Positions 20,324 to 29,090 of a stretch of 64,000 nucleotides of DNA are shown piece after piece. Made by a program: the position numbers and the translations under genes. The notes below the pieces were generated by a model that was not told the origin of the DNA, did no database searches, and saw only the letters and a list, made by a program, of their open reading frames with translations. Within the stretch, counting starts at the first letter, position 1, and each line of letters starts with the position of its first letter. This stretch comes from Pythium myriotylum. Taxonomy: Eukaryota; Oomycota; Peronosporomycetes; Pythiales; Pythiaceae. Location: the NCBI GenBank assembly GCA_023091665.1, contig JALJCQ010000031.1, positions 868,001-932,000 of the forward strand, read 5' to 3'.

Positions 20324-23300
20324 TCAGACAAAGGCCGGCGGCGGCACGCTGTCGGCGTCCGAGGCGTGGCGCTCGGGCTGCTGGTTGAGCGCCACGACGA
20401 CGACCGAGATGTTGTCGTGGGCAAAGTACTGCTGCGCCTTGAGCACGGTCTCCTGCGCCGCGAGCTGCACGTCGCCGTGAAGCCGCAGCTTGCGGTAGAC
20501 GAAGTTGACGGCCTGCTGCGACGAGAGCACGTCGAAGAGCCCGTCGCTCGCGAGCAGCACGAACTCGTCGTCGGGCGCCACGACGCGCTCGTACACGTCG
20601 GGCGTGGCGCCCAGATGCCCGTCGGCCTTGTGGGCCAGGTCCCCGAAGCCTCGCGAGAGCGCCAGCACGCCGTCGAGCCGCCCGTTGTGCACGAAGCCTC
20701 CGCGAGCCTCGATCAGCTTCTTCTCGTGCTCGTCCGACGCCTTGTGGTCTTTCGTGAGGTCGACGGCGACGCCGTGGGCCGTGCAGAGCACGGCACGACA
20801 GTCGCCCAGGTTGGCCACGAAGAGCACGGTCTCCGCCTCGCGCCTCGCGACCACGGTGAACACGGCGGCCGAGCCCGAGAACGAGATGGGCTGCAGGCAC
20901 ATCGACTTGCCCGTCATGGGGTCGTCGTCGCAGTTCTCATTGCCGTTCTCCTTGTCGGTCGCTCGCGGCTTGGCGAGCCGGTCGCCGTCGCCGTCGTCGC
21001 CCTCCGAGCGCTTGCGCTTGGGCGTCGCCACGCTGCGGTTCTGCTTGTCGAGCAGCTCGTTGTCCACGGCCTCGCACACGCGCGTGATGGCGCCCACGGG
21101 GTCCTCCACGAACGAAGGCTCGCGGAAGAACCGGTGGTGGAGCTCGGCCTGCAAGAACTTGGCCGTGTCGTCGCCGTTGTGGCCGTCGTAGACTGCGAAG
21201 AACGCGAGCGACGAGAACGCCGCCGTGAGCCGCTCGCGCGTGGCCTCGTCGTAGCTCTCGAGGCTGCACTGCGTCACGCCGACGCTCTTGTCCTCCATGT
21301 ACGACCGCGAGCCCTTGGCCTCGGCGTAGCCCGAGCGCAGGCCGAGCGCCAGGTTCTCACGGATTTTGCTGCTCACGTAGACCTGGACAATGTTGCGAAG
21401 ATCGCTCGAGGGCGAGAGCGGCATGGACGCCGTCGGGTCCATGGGCGCGATCTCGTCGTCGTCCGGCTCGAGGTCGAGCTGGTTGGGCGCGCAGATGAGG
21501 TCGTTGAAGGTCTCATCCACGTCCACGTCGGCCTCCACGTCGCTGTAGTCCGAGCCTTCTTCGTCGCTGCTGTTGCTGCTCTGCTCGTCGCCCTCGCCGC
21601 CTTCGTCGACGTAGTCCATCTCGTCGTCTTCGTCCGCGACTTGCACGCAGTCGAGTCCGTCGAGATCGAACTCGCTGCCGGGCCCGGCCGTGCTGCCGAG
21701 CTTGGTCGACGACTGGTTCGAGCCCACTGAGCCCACCGAGCCGATGCTCACGCTGCTCGTGAGCGAGCGTCGCGAGCCCGTCTTCTTCATCTGCGACGAC
21801 GAGTTGCGTCCGAGGTTGCGACCGCTCTTCGAGTGCGCGGGGGCACGCGAGGCCACCGAGAAGTCGTGGTCGCGCGCCTGGAAGAGGATCTTGCGCGACT
21901 GGAAGTCGCCGTCTTCGTCGCGGAAGACCTCCGAGGTCACCATGAGGAAGTCTTTCTTGCGCGAGAGCGAGCGCTTGAGCAAGTCGGCGTCCGACGTCGA
22001 CTCGCGGAAGCTCTTCTCCGTGTCCTCCATCGACAGCAAGTCCGACATGGTCGACACCGACGTGAACGACGTGCGTCCGTAAAAGCTCGCGTTGTGGTCG
22101 TTCAGCGGCGCCAGCTCGTCGATCGTCGCCGGCCCGAAGCTGCTCTTCTTGGACATGGCACGCACCGACGACTCGCCCGATGGCACGCCCAGCACGCTCG
22201 GCGACGAGAAGTGGCGGTCGCGAGGCGACAGCGGCGCGCCCGTGAGCGAGTTGTGCGTGCGCATCATCTTGGGCGCCGACGACGCCGACGACGGCCCGGC
22301 CGCCGGCAAGATGATCTCGGTCACCTTGGCGCGCTCGGCCGAGAACGCGATGCGCTTCTGCTCGAGCAGCAGCTCGCGACTGCGCTCCGAGAGCTCCTTG
22401 TGGCCGTACATGAGCTGCACGCGTTTGTGGTGGCGCCACGCACGGATGATGCGCGTCGTCTCTTCGGCCGACGGACGGCTCGGGCTCGAGGTCGACGACG
22501 ACGCCGAGCGGCCTTCGAGCAGCGAAGAAGAAGACGCGCCTTTCTCCTGGAGCCCGCCGCTCGTCGAGCCGCCGGTGGGCCACGACTGGCCGCTGCCCGT
22601 GCGGTGCATGCTCTGGTTGCTGCCGCCCGTGAGCTGACGAGTCTTGACGAGGTTGTGGGCCTGCTCGAGGAACTCGGAGAGGCTCAGATCGATGCGCTCG
22701 GGGATGTTCTGGATCGCGCGCTCGCTCTCGTCGACCGAGACCGTCATGAGCTCGCTGCTGGCCTTGCCCGAGAAGCCCACGAGCGGCTCGCTGCCTTCTT
22801 TCGTGATCCAGTCGTGCGTGAAGCACTCGGCCAGCGTGATGCGCAGCTTGGGGTTCTTGGTCAGCATGCGCTGGAGCAGGTTCTTCAAATGCGGCTCCAT
22901 CGTGCGCTCGTAGTCAGGTGGGAACGAGAGCTCGTCGTGCTGCACTTTCTGGGCCAAGAGGATCTCGTTGTCGGCGAGCCACGGCGGCACGCCGATCACC
23001 ATCATGTACAGCGTCGCACCGAGCGACCAGACATCCACCGATGGACCTTGGTACGTCGCGTCGAGATCGAACATCTCCGGGGCCATGAACGCCGGCGTGC
23101 CCTTGGCACCCGAGATGGACTCGGTCTCGTTCATGATCATCCGCGCCGTGCCAAAGTCAGCGATCTTGGCCACACCGTCGTCCGTGACGAGGATGTTCTC
23201 GGGCTTGATGTCGCGGTGGATGACCTTGTGGAAGTGCAAGTAGTGGAGCCCCATGAGCAAGTCGCGCGTGTACTTGCGCGCCACTTCCTCGCTCAGCCCG

Positions 23301-25546
23301 CGCGCCAGGTTCACTTGATCCATCAGGTTGTGCTGCACGTACTCCTGCACGAGGTACATCTTCTGGCTCGACGGGTCGTCGATCACTTCGACGAGCTTGA
23401 CCACGTTGTGGTGGTTGAGCTTCTTCATGATGGCCACTTCGCGGCGCAGCACGTCCTGCAGCTGGTCCTCCTTGCCGGCCATGCGCTGCACGAACGTGCG
23501 ATGCATGATCTTGACCGCGTACAGCTTGCCGTCTTCCTCGCTCTGGCACAGCTTGACACGTCCGAACGTGCCTTTGCCCAGATCACCCTTGATAATGTAC
23601 TTGTTGACCACTTTCTGGCCGTTCTTGAGACGCCGCACGAGCTTCTTGGTCTCGGTCGCAGTCTTCGGCGACGACGGAGCCGGCGGCGGCATGAGCCCGG
23701 CCGTCATGAAGCCCGAGGGGGCACCGGACGCAGCGGAGGCCAGCGGCGTCATGGCTTCCTTCTCGGCGCGCTGCTGCACTTTGAGTCGCATTGCGCGTCG
23801 CGTCGCCTTCTCCACGTACGCGTGTTGGATGAAACGGTGGAACCGTTCGGACGAAAGGCACTTGTCAAAGTCCTCCTTGGTCAGGTAGAGGCACTTGGCC
23901 GGCCCGACGGCGCGCACCGAGGCCGTGCGCGGCTCGCTGTAGATGAGCGCCATCTCGCCGAAGACGTGGCCCTCGTAGAGCCGCGTGAGTTCGCGCTCCT
24001 GGCCTTCCTGGGCGCCTGGGCGCGTGTCCTTCTCACACACGACGGCCTCGCCGCGCGTGATCATGTAGAAGCGCGTGCCCTGGTCACCCTGTCGCACGAT
24101 GTACTCGCCGTCGTTAAAGTTGGCCGGCTTGAGACGGCTGAGCACTTCGTCTTGGTCGCGAGCGTTGAGCTGTGCGAGCAGCGGCACCTGCTGCAGCATG
24201 AGACTCAAGTGCACCTGGCCGATGCGCTGGAAGTCTTCCTGAGTGAGGTAGAGCAGCTCGACGTCACCCTCGGCACGCACGGTGGCCGTGCGCGGGTCGT
24301 CGTAGATGAGTGCGAGCTCGCCAAAGTAGTGGCCCGGGTGGAGGTGCGTGATCATGCGTTCCTGGTCCTCGCCGTCAATTTTCTTGGTGATCACGGCCTC
24401 GCCCTTGGCGATCATGTAGAACCGCGAGCCACGCGTGCCCTGCTGCACGATGATCTCGCCGTCCTGGAACTTGGCCGGTTTGAGCGCGCGCAGCACTTGC
24501 TCCTGCTGGTTCTGGCTCAGGTTGCGGAAGAGCTGCACCTGCTTCATGACCTCGTACACGGGCATGTTCTCGCGCATGAAGTCGGTCAGCGCGGCTGGTT
24601 CGTAGTCAAAGTCGAGCTCGTCGTCGGCGTCTTCCTGGCCGCTGAGCCACGTGGAGAGCGACGAGTTGCTGTTACCGCCGAGGTTCGGCAGGCTCGGCCG
24701 TCCGCCCGAGACGCTGTGGTGCGAGTGCATCGAGTTGTTGAGCGAGTGCTGTCTCGACGTCGACGAGGACGACTGCGCCGACATCGAGCGTCCGCGGCGC
24801 GCGAGCGGCGACAAGAGCCCCGCGTTCTTGGGCGACTCGACAGCGTCCATGGGCTCGTCGAGCCAGTCCGTGACTTCGTCGTCGTCGTCGCCGATGAGTT
24901 CTTCGTCCGACGAGTCCGAGTTGTACTCGTCCACGGACTCTTCATCGTCCGAAAGCGAGCCGGCCGAGCCCGAGTCGACCAACGAGCCCACGGGCGAGGC
25001 CGAGGGCGCGGCTGCCGTGGTCGCGTCGCCGCTCGAGACCGCCGACGAGTTCGAAACCGGCGGCACGTCCTTGTCCTTGTCCTTGAGCATCGCGACGGTC
25101 GAGCGTCGGCGTCCGAGCCGCGACTCACTGCGCGGCAGCGAGAGCGCCGTGACGAACGACGGCCGCAAGTGCGCGGTCACGCTGCTGCGCTGCATCGGCA
25201 CCTGCGCGATGGGCTGAGGCACGATCGGGTCCGTGAGGTCGGCGAACTCGGACGCCGCGTTCTCGTCGACCGTGGGCTCGATGCTCGGGCGCTTGGGCCC
25301 GCCGAAGAGCTTGGAGACGAACGACCGACGCGACTCGTCGTTGCGAGGCGACGTGACCACGTCCATGGGCGCGGCGGCGTCGACCGTCGAAGCAGCCGAA
25401 GCCGAAGCCGGCGGCGCCGCACTCGGCTCGCGATCGCGCGGCGAGGACGCGGCTTTGGACGGCGCGAACGCGTCGCCGGCGCCGTCGGCCAGCGACGGGC
25501 GCTGCGAAGCGGCCTTGGGCGACTCGGTGCTGAGCTTGTTGCCCAT
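20324..25546 (-). CDS. Fusion of two cNMP-binding domains, a CaMKK/AGC-like protein kinase and a PP2C phosphatase
   Basis: Single exon of 1740 residues. The start MGNKLSTESPK at 25546 was chosen over the upstream frame because it is a classic N-myristoylation signal (MGxxxS). After about 350 disordered Ser/Asp-rich residues come two cyclic-nucleotide-binding domains. Their phosphate cassettes are FGELALIYDDPRTATV (about residue 405) and FGEMALIYSEPRTASV (about 530), both with the essential Glu and Arg. The kinase (about 648-918) has LGKGTFGRV, AVKI, IHRDIKPENILV, ADFGTA and GTPAFMAPE, closest in feel to CaMKK/SnAK-type kinases. The C-terminus (about 1400-1723) is a PP2C with SYMEDK, VYDGHNG, SRGFGD, ASDGLFD and HDNISVVV, keeping the metal-binding Asp residues. 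It probably acts at membranes, answering a cyclic nucleotide or other ligand with paired kinase and phosphatase activity (inference). Confidence 0.93.
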   Translation of the reverse strand: MGNKLSTESPKAASQRPSLADGAGDAFAPSKAASSPRDREPSAAPPASASAASTVDAAAPMDVVTSPRNDESRRSFVSKLFGGPKRPSIEPTVDENAASEFADLTDPIVPQPIAQVPMQRSSVTAHLRPSFVTALSLPRSESRLGRRRSTVAMLKDKDKDVPPVSNSSAVSSGDATTAAAPSASPVGSLVDSGSAGSLSDDEESVDEYNSDSSDEELIGDDDDEVTDWLDEPMDAVESPKNAGLLSPLARRGRSMSAQSSSSTSRQHSLNNSMHSHHSVSGGRPSLPNLGGNSNSSLSTWLSGQEDADDELDFDYEPAALTDFMRENMPVYEVMKQVQLFRNLSQNQQEQVLRALKPAKFQDGEIIVQQGTRGSRFYMIAKGEAVITKKIDGEDQERMITHLHPGHYFGELALIYDDPRTATVRAEGDVELLYLTQEDFQRIGQVHLSLMLQQVPLLAQLNARDQDEVLSRLKPANFNDGEYIVRQGDQGTRFYMITRGEAVVCEKDTRPGAQEGQERELTRLYEGHVFGEMALIYSEPRTASVRAVGPAKCLYLTKEDFDKCLSSERFHRFIQHAYVEKATRRAMRLKVQQRAEKEAMTPLASAASGAPSGFMTAGLMPPPAPSSPKTATETKKLVRRLKNGQKVVNKYIIKGDLGKGTFGRVKLCQSEEDGKLYAVKIMHRTFVQRMAGKEDQLQDVLRREVAIMKKLNHHNVVKLVEVIDDPSSQKMYLVQEYVQHNLMDQVNLARGLSEEVARKYTRDLLMGLHYLHFHKVIHRDIKPENILVTDDGVAKIADFGTARMIMNETESISGAKGTPAFMAPEMFDLDATYQGPSVDVWSLGATLYMMVIGVPPWLADNEILLAQKVQHDELSFPPDYERTMEPHLKNLLQRMLTKNPKLRITLAECFTHDWITKEGSEPLVGFSGKASSELMTVSVDESERAIQNIPERIDLSLSEFLEQAHNLVKTRQLTGGSNQSMHRTGSGQSWPTGGSTSGGLQEKGASSSSLLEGRSASSSTSSPSRPSAEETTRIIRAWRHHKRVQLMYGHKELSERSRELLLEQKRIAFSAERAKVTEIILPAAGPSSASSAPKMMRTHNSLTGAPLSPRDRHFSSPSVLGVPSGESSVRAMSKKSSFGPATIDELAPLNDHNASFYGRTSFTSVSTMSDLLSMEDTEKSFRESTSDADLLKRSLSRKKDFLMVTSEVFRDEDGDFQSRKILFQARDHDFSVASRAPAHSKSGRNLGRNSSSQMKKTGSRRSLTSSVSIGSVGSVGSNQSSTKLGSTAGPGSEFDLDGLDCVQVADEDDEMDYVDEGGEGDEQSSNSSDEEGSDYSDVEADVDVDETFNDLICAPNQLDLEPDDDEIAPMDPTASMPLSPSSDLRNIVQVYVSSKIRENLALGLRSGYAEAKGSRSYMEDKSVGVTQCSLESYDEATRERLTAAFSSLAFFAVYDGHNGDDTAKFLQAELHHRFFREPSFVEDPVGAITRVCEAVDNELLDKQNRSVATPKRKRSEGDDGDGDRLAKPRATDKENGNENCDDDPMTGKSMCLQPISFSGSAAVFTVVARREAETVLFVANLGDCRAVLCTAHGVAVDLTKDHKASDEHEKKLIEARGGFVHNGRLDGVLALSRGFGDLAHKADGHLGATPDVYERVVAPDDEFVLLASDGLFDVLSSQQAVNFVYRKLRLHGDVQLAAQETVLKAQQYFAHDNISVVVVALNQQPERHASDADSVPPPAFV

Positions 25547-25807
25547 GGAGGCGGGTCCCACGTCGCGGCTTGGTCGAATACTGGGAAGAAAGGAAGGAAG
25601 GAAGGCGCAAAACAGACCGCGCGACTCAGAGGCATTCTCAGATTTTCTCAGGAAAAAAGGCAAGTTGATCTTGAGGCGAAATCTGAGTCGATCACTGATT
25701 GGACCAACTGAAACTGCAAGATGGGTGGTGCGTGATCAGTCATTCAAACGAGGGAAATGTAGCCATTTCACAGATTCAAATTGATTATTTTTTCTTACAT
25801 GGTCTCA

Positions 25808-27385
25808 TCAGGAGCTCACGAGCGCTGCGACGGCCGAGGCCAGCGAGTCGCGGGCGCGCGTGAACTGCGAGAAGCGGTGCGCGTGGTCGGCCCACCAGCG
25901 CGCAGCTTCGGCCTCGCTCACTTTCTCCTTGTCGAAAAGGATCGCGATCACTTCTTCCTCGAACGTGTCTTCGCGTCGGCCCATGTGCAGCGCCACGCCC
26001 TCACGCTGCGCCTTGCGGTCCGTCTTGCGGTACATCGAGCTGAGCTCAAACTTGGACGCGTCTTGCAAAACCAGCCGCGCCTTGGTGCCGCTCGAGTCAA
26101 AGTCCACGCGGAAGCCGCCGATCGTCGCGGTTGCCTGCCACGACTTGAGCTCGACAGCCGGCGCGGCCTCGCTCGTGAGTGACGCGTCTGGACCGAGGCT
26201 ATCCTCATTTGGCTCAGAACTACTAGTGATCGAGCTGTCGTTGTTGTTGTTTCCGTCGGGATCCCGGCTCCCTATCAGCGCTTGCTGCACGGCGGTCTTC
26301 TGCAGCGAGGCCTCGAGCTCGTTCTTCATCGAGTCGAGCAGGTCCGACTGCACTTCGAGGCGCTGATCTACGGGGATGAACTTCTTTTTCTTGGTTGGTT
26401 TTGCTGAACCTCTCCGTGTGGCAATGTTCCCACTCGGTGGCCGCCGCGTCTCGGTCGCCTCGCTACTCTTCGTACCGGCAAACGACTCGTTTCTCGCGAC
26501 GACAGATCTCGCCGACGGCGGCTGCTTGTCCTCAGTCGCCGGGCGATCTGACGTGAACGTCGAGCGCCGAATCAGCTTTGGCTGGAACGTCAATTCTCGG
26601 TTCTTCTCTTCGTCTTGCCGTTGTTTCTCGGCCGCGATCCGTTCCTCTTTCTTCCTGAGCCACTCGGCTTGACGTTCCATCATCGACAGGCTCGCAAATT
26701 TCTTGGTACTGGCACTTGCTGCAGTCGCCATCGTCCGTTGTGGGCTGGATCGCGTCGACACCTCATCTGACAGAAGTGGTGGCGCGAATTCAGCCTGCGC
26801 CGGCTCCTGATTCATTTCGTCTGAGAGGATGATTAACTCTTTGCCCGGCCGCAGTTTGCCTCGACTTGGGCTCGTCTGAACGGCGTTCTCGTCGTTCTCG
26901 CACGCTGATGTGACCATCGCGAGGCTCGGGATGTCGCACAACTCTAATACTAACCACGAAACGATCAGCGAATCAATCTACACGACTCGGCGATCAACCA
27001 AACGCATACAAATGTGTTTCCAGCACTTGAGCTGGCTCTGCGCGTAGATGTCGCCGCGCTGGATGTGTTTCCGGATCATCTATCCAGCGATTAAAGATCA
27101 TTCTTTCCGCTGGAAAAACGACAAGGATTCTCACTCACCTCCTCCGTCCCATCGTCAGGTATCGAGGCCTTGTTCGCATCATCGCGGAGCCATTTCTCGA
27201 GCACTTTGACGCGCGGGTGCCACCAATTCGTCGAGCAGTTGATCGCATCGGGATCCTCCAGTAGAAATGCGGTCTATTCCAGAAACATAAAGTCAGCTTC
27301 GTTGTCCAGCGACCTCTTCACTGGTCTACGGACGCACGATGTCGTCGACCAGCGCGGCCTCGGAGACCGCGATGGTCTGTACCAT
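25808..27385 (-). CDS. Unknown protein with possible C-terminal BRX-like domain
   Basis: Four exons: 27385-27338, 27273-27139, 27079-27010 and 26949-25808, which join in phase to 464 residues. The start MVQTIAVSEAALVDD at 27385 has a favourable context. Exons 2 and 3 encode a compact helical N-terminus (FLLEDPDAINCSTNWWHPRV and QRGDIYAQSQLKCWKHI). The middle is basic and Ser-rich, with a helix SMMERQAEWLRKKEERIAAE. The C-terminal 120 residues look folded: WQATATIGGFRVDFDSSGTK, then VIAILFDKEKVSEAEAARWW followed by ADHAHRF. The final WW..(H)..R pattern resembles BRX-type domains, but I am not certain. No signal peptide or membrane segment is present. Function is not assigned. Confidence 0.75.
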
Positions 27386-27966
27386 GGAGACCGAGTAGCG
27401 TGCACGAAGTCGCGGCCGAAAGCTTCGACTCAGAGGGAAGCTTGAGAGGCGCCAAAATAAACATCTTAGCTGGAAAATGGATCCACAAAAATACCCAATT
27501 ATTGGCAAGAGAGATCGAGCAGGAGTGACTCCGCAGACACGACTTGAGTGGCAGAAAGGAAAGAGCGAAACGCGTGCTGCGTTGCGTAGTGAGTTGTCCA
27601 AGGTGGAAACCAAGGTGGAATCAAACAAACGCTTCGCTTGGTCATCCGTGGTCCCGATGCACGTTTTTCCCAGCAAGAAACAGGATCGAAAGAATCACTT
27701 CAAGTTGATCCATTTTCTTTTTCACATCTACTAATTGGCACCACCACGAGAAGTCTCGCTCCACTCTCAAGGAAGCAGCGCAGTACGTGACAGCAAAGCA
27801 AAGAAAGAGCTCCACCACTCTGCCGCGCCCCAAACGTGAGATGGCTACATTTTAATCCCTTCTGATTGGTGTAAAATCCTTCAATAGCTCCTTTCAATTG
27901 GTCAGAATCCGTCTCCGAAAAGCACCTTTGCTGATCCCCTCACGAGCTCCACTTCAAGGCGAGTCA
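27386..27966. other. Divergent intergenic region
   Basis: About 580 bases between two divergently transcribed genes. Short open frames on both strands (27477-27734, 27326-27676) lack recognisable content and are not called. It presumably holds both promoters. Confidence 0.5.
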
Positions 27967-29082
27967 ATGATGAACGGCCGTCTCCTCTTCCTCGTCCTCG
28001 CGGCGCTCGCCGCTCTCTCCCGTGCCGCGCCCACGGCCTCCACAGCGCCGAGCATCTGTGCGTGCCCTCGGCCTCTCTCTCTTTGTCTCTTTTCTTGGCC
28101 ATTGAAGCGTCCTCCGCAGGCGTCTCGGCCGCCGACTGCTGCAGCTTCTCGTCCGCCGCGCAACGCGCGCTGCCGTGCTGCGGCTCGAGCCTCTCGGGGC
28201 CTGGTGAGTGCTGCTAACCACTTGACTATAGCAAGGCAGAAGCTCAGTGTCGTCCTGTCTCCAGAGGCGCTGCGCTGCGGCGACGACGGACGCTGCTACC
28301 GCGGCGTGGCGCCGTGCAAGAGCAGCGTCGACGACCCACTCTGCAACATCCCGCACGCGGCCGTGGGCGACGCCACGACGACGCTGGATGAAGCACTCGA
28401 TCAGTGGAGACAGTGCCGACGAGGCTCGCACAAGATGCACGCGCTGCGACAGCTCGATCTCTACGGCGGCGGCGGCGTCTCGCTCGTCATCGAGGCCGCG
28501 TCCGACGCTCGCGGCGATTCCGTCGAGTGGCTGCTGGAGCAAAGCGCGTCAGCCAGCGACGCTGTCAACGCTCGGGGCTATGCTGGTGCTACGGCACTCC
28601 ATGCAGCGGCAGCAGCGAGCGTTGACCACACAGCCGAGGCCACAGCGACGCTGCAGCTGCTGCTGGCCAACGGCGCCGACCCAAACGCCATCGACGCGTT
28701 CGGATTCACACCGCTGCATCGAGTGATACAGGCCAACAACGTCGAAGGTGCGACGCTGCTGCTGTCAAGCGGCGCGAACTTGACGATCGAGGCGCCAGGG
28801 GTACGTTCTCGCGTGCTCAGGAGACGATGGCTTTTCGTGGTTCCCACCATTGATCCAAACAGAGAGAGACGCCGCTGCATCTCGCAGCTTACGAGAACTC
28901 GCGTGAACTCGCACAGTTACTGCTGGCGTTCGTACGTGTTAATGTCTCTGAAACTATCTTCGTTATACTTACCATGCTCATGGTTCCAGGGAGCAGACCC
29001 GTTTGCCCGTAACGACCGCGGCGTGACGAGCTTCGAGGTCGGACTCTTCGACTTGTCAGTGCCTCCACACCACATGGCATAA
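27967..29082 (+). CDS. Secreted Cys-rich ankyrin-repeat protein
   Basis: Five exons: 27967-28057, 28120-28203, 28265-28800, 28863-28931 and 28990-29082, giving 290 residues. The start MMNGRLLFLVLAALAALSRA at 27967 is a textbook signal peptide with cleavage probably near SRA-AP. Residues about 30-85 are Cys-rich (DCC, PCCG, LRCGDDGRCYRG, APCKSS, DDPLCN), suggesting disulphides in an extracellular or ER environment. Residues about 150-285 hold about three ankyrin repeats: ATALHAAAAAS with LLLANGADPNAIDAFGFTPL, then LLLSSGANLTIE, RETPLHLAAYENSRELAQLL and GADPFARNDRG. The second exon is flanked by GTGAGT/TCTCCAG, and the alternative acceptor at about 28235 breaks the frame. The stop lies 8 bases from the stop of the convergent TIR-NACHT-SH2 gene. 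A role is not known. Confidence 0.82.
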   Translation: MMNGRLLFLVLAALAALSRAAPTASTAPSICACPRPLSLCLFSWPLKRPPQASRPPTAAASRPPRNARCRAAARASRGLVSAANHLTIARQKLSVVLSPEALRCGDDGRCYRGVAPCKSSVDDPLCNIPHAAVGDATTTLDEALDQWRQCRRGSHKMHALRQLDLYGGGGVSLVIEAASDARGDSVEWLLEQSASASDAVNARGYAGATALHAAAAASVDHTAEATATLQLLLANGADPNAIDAFGFTPLHRVIQANNVEGATLLLSSGANLTIEAPGVRSRVLRRRWLFVVPTIDPNRERRRCISQLTRTRVNSHSYCWRSYVLMSLKLSSLYLPCSWFQGADPFARNDRGVTSFEVGLFDLSVPPHHMA

Positions 29083-29090
29083 TCAAATTG

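Noticed and set aside
21833..25711. A 1292-codon open frame on the plus strand, opposite the kinase/phosphatase gene
   Set aside because: It is an antisense shadow produced by GC-rich codon use; it has no domain and consists of Arg/Leu/Val-rich sequence mirroring the real gene.
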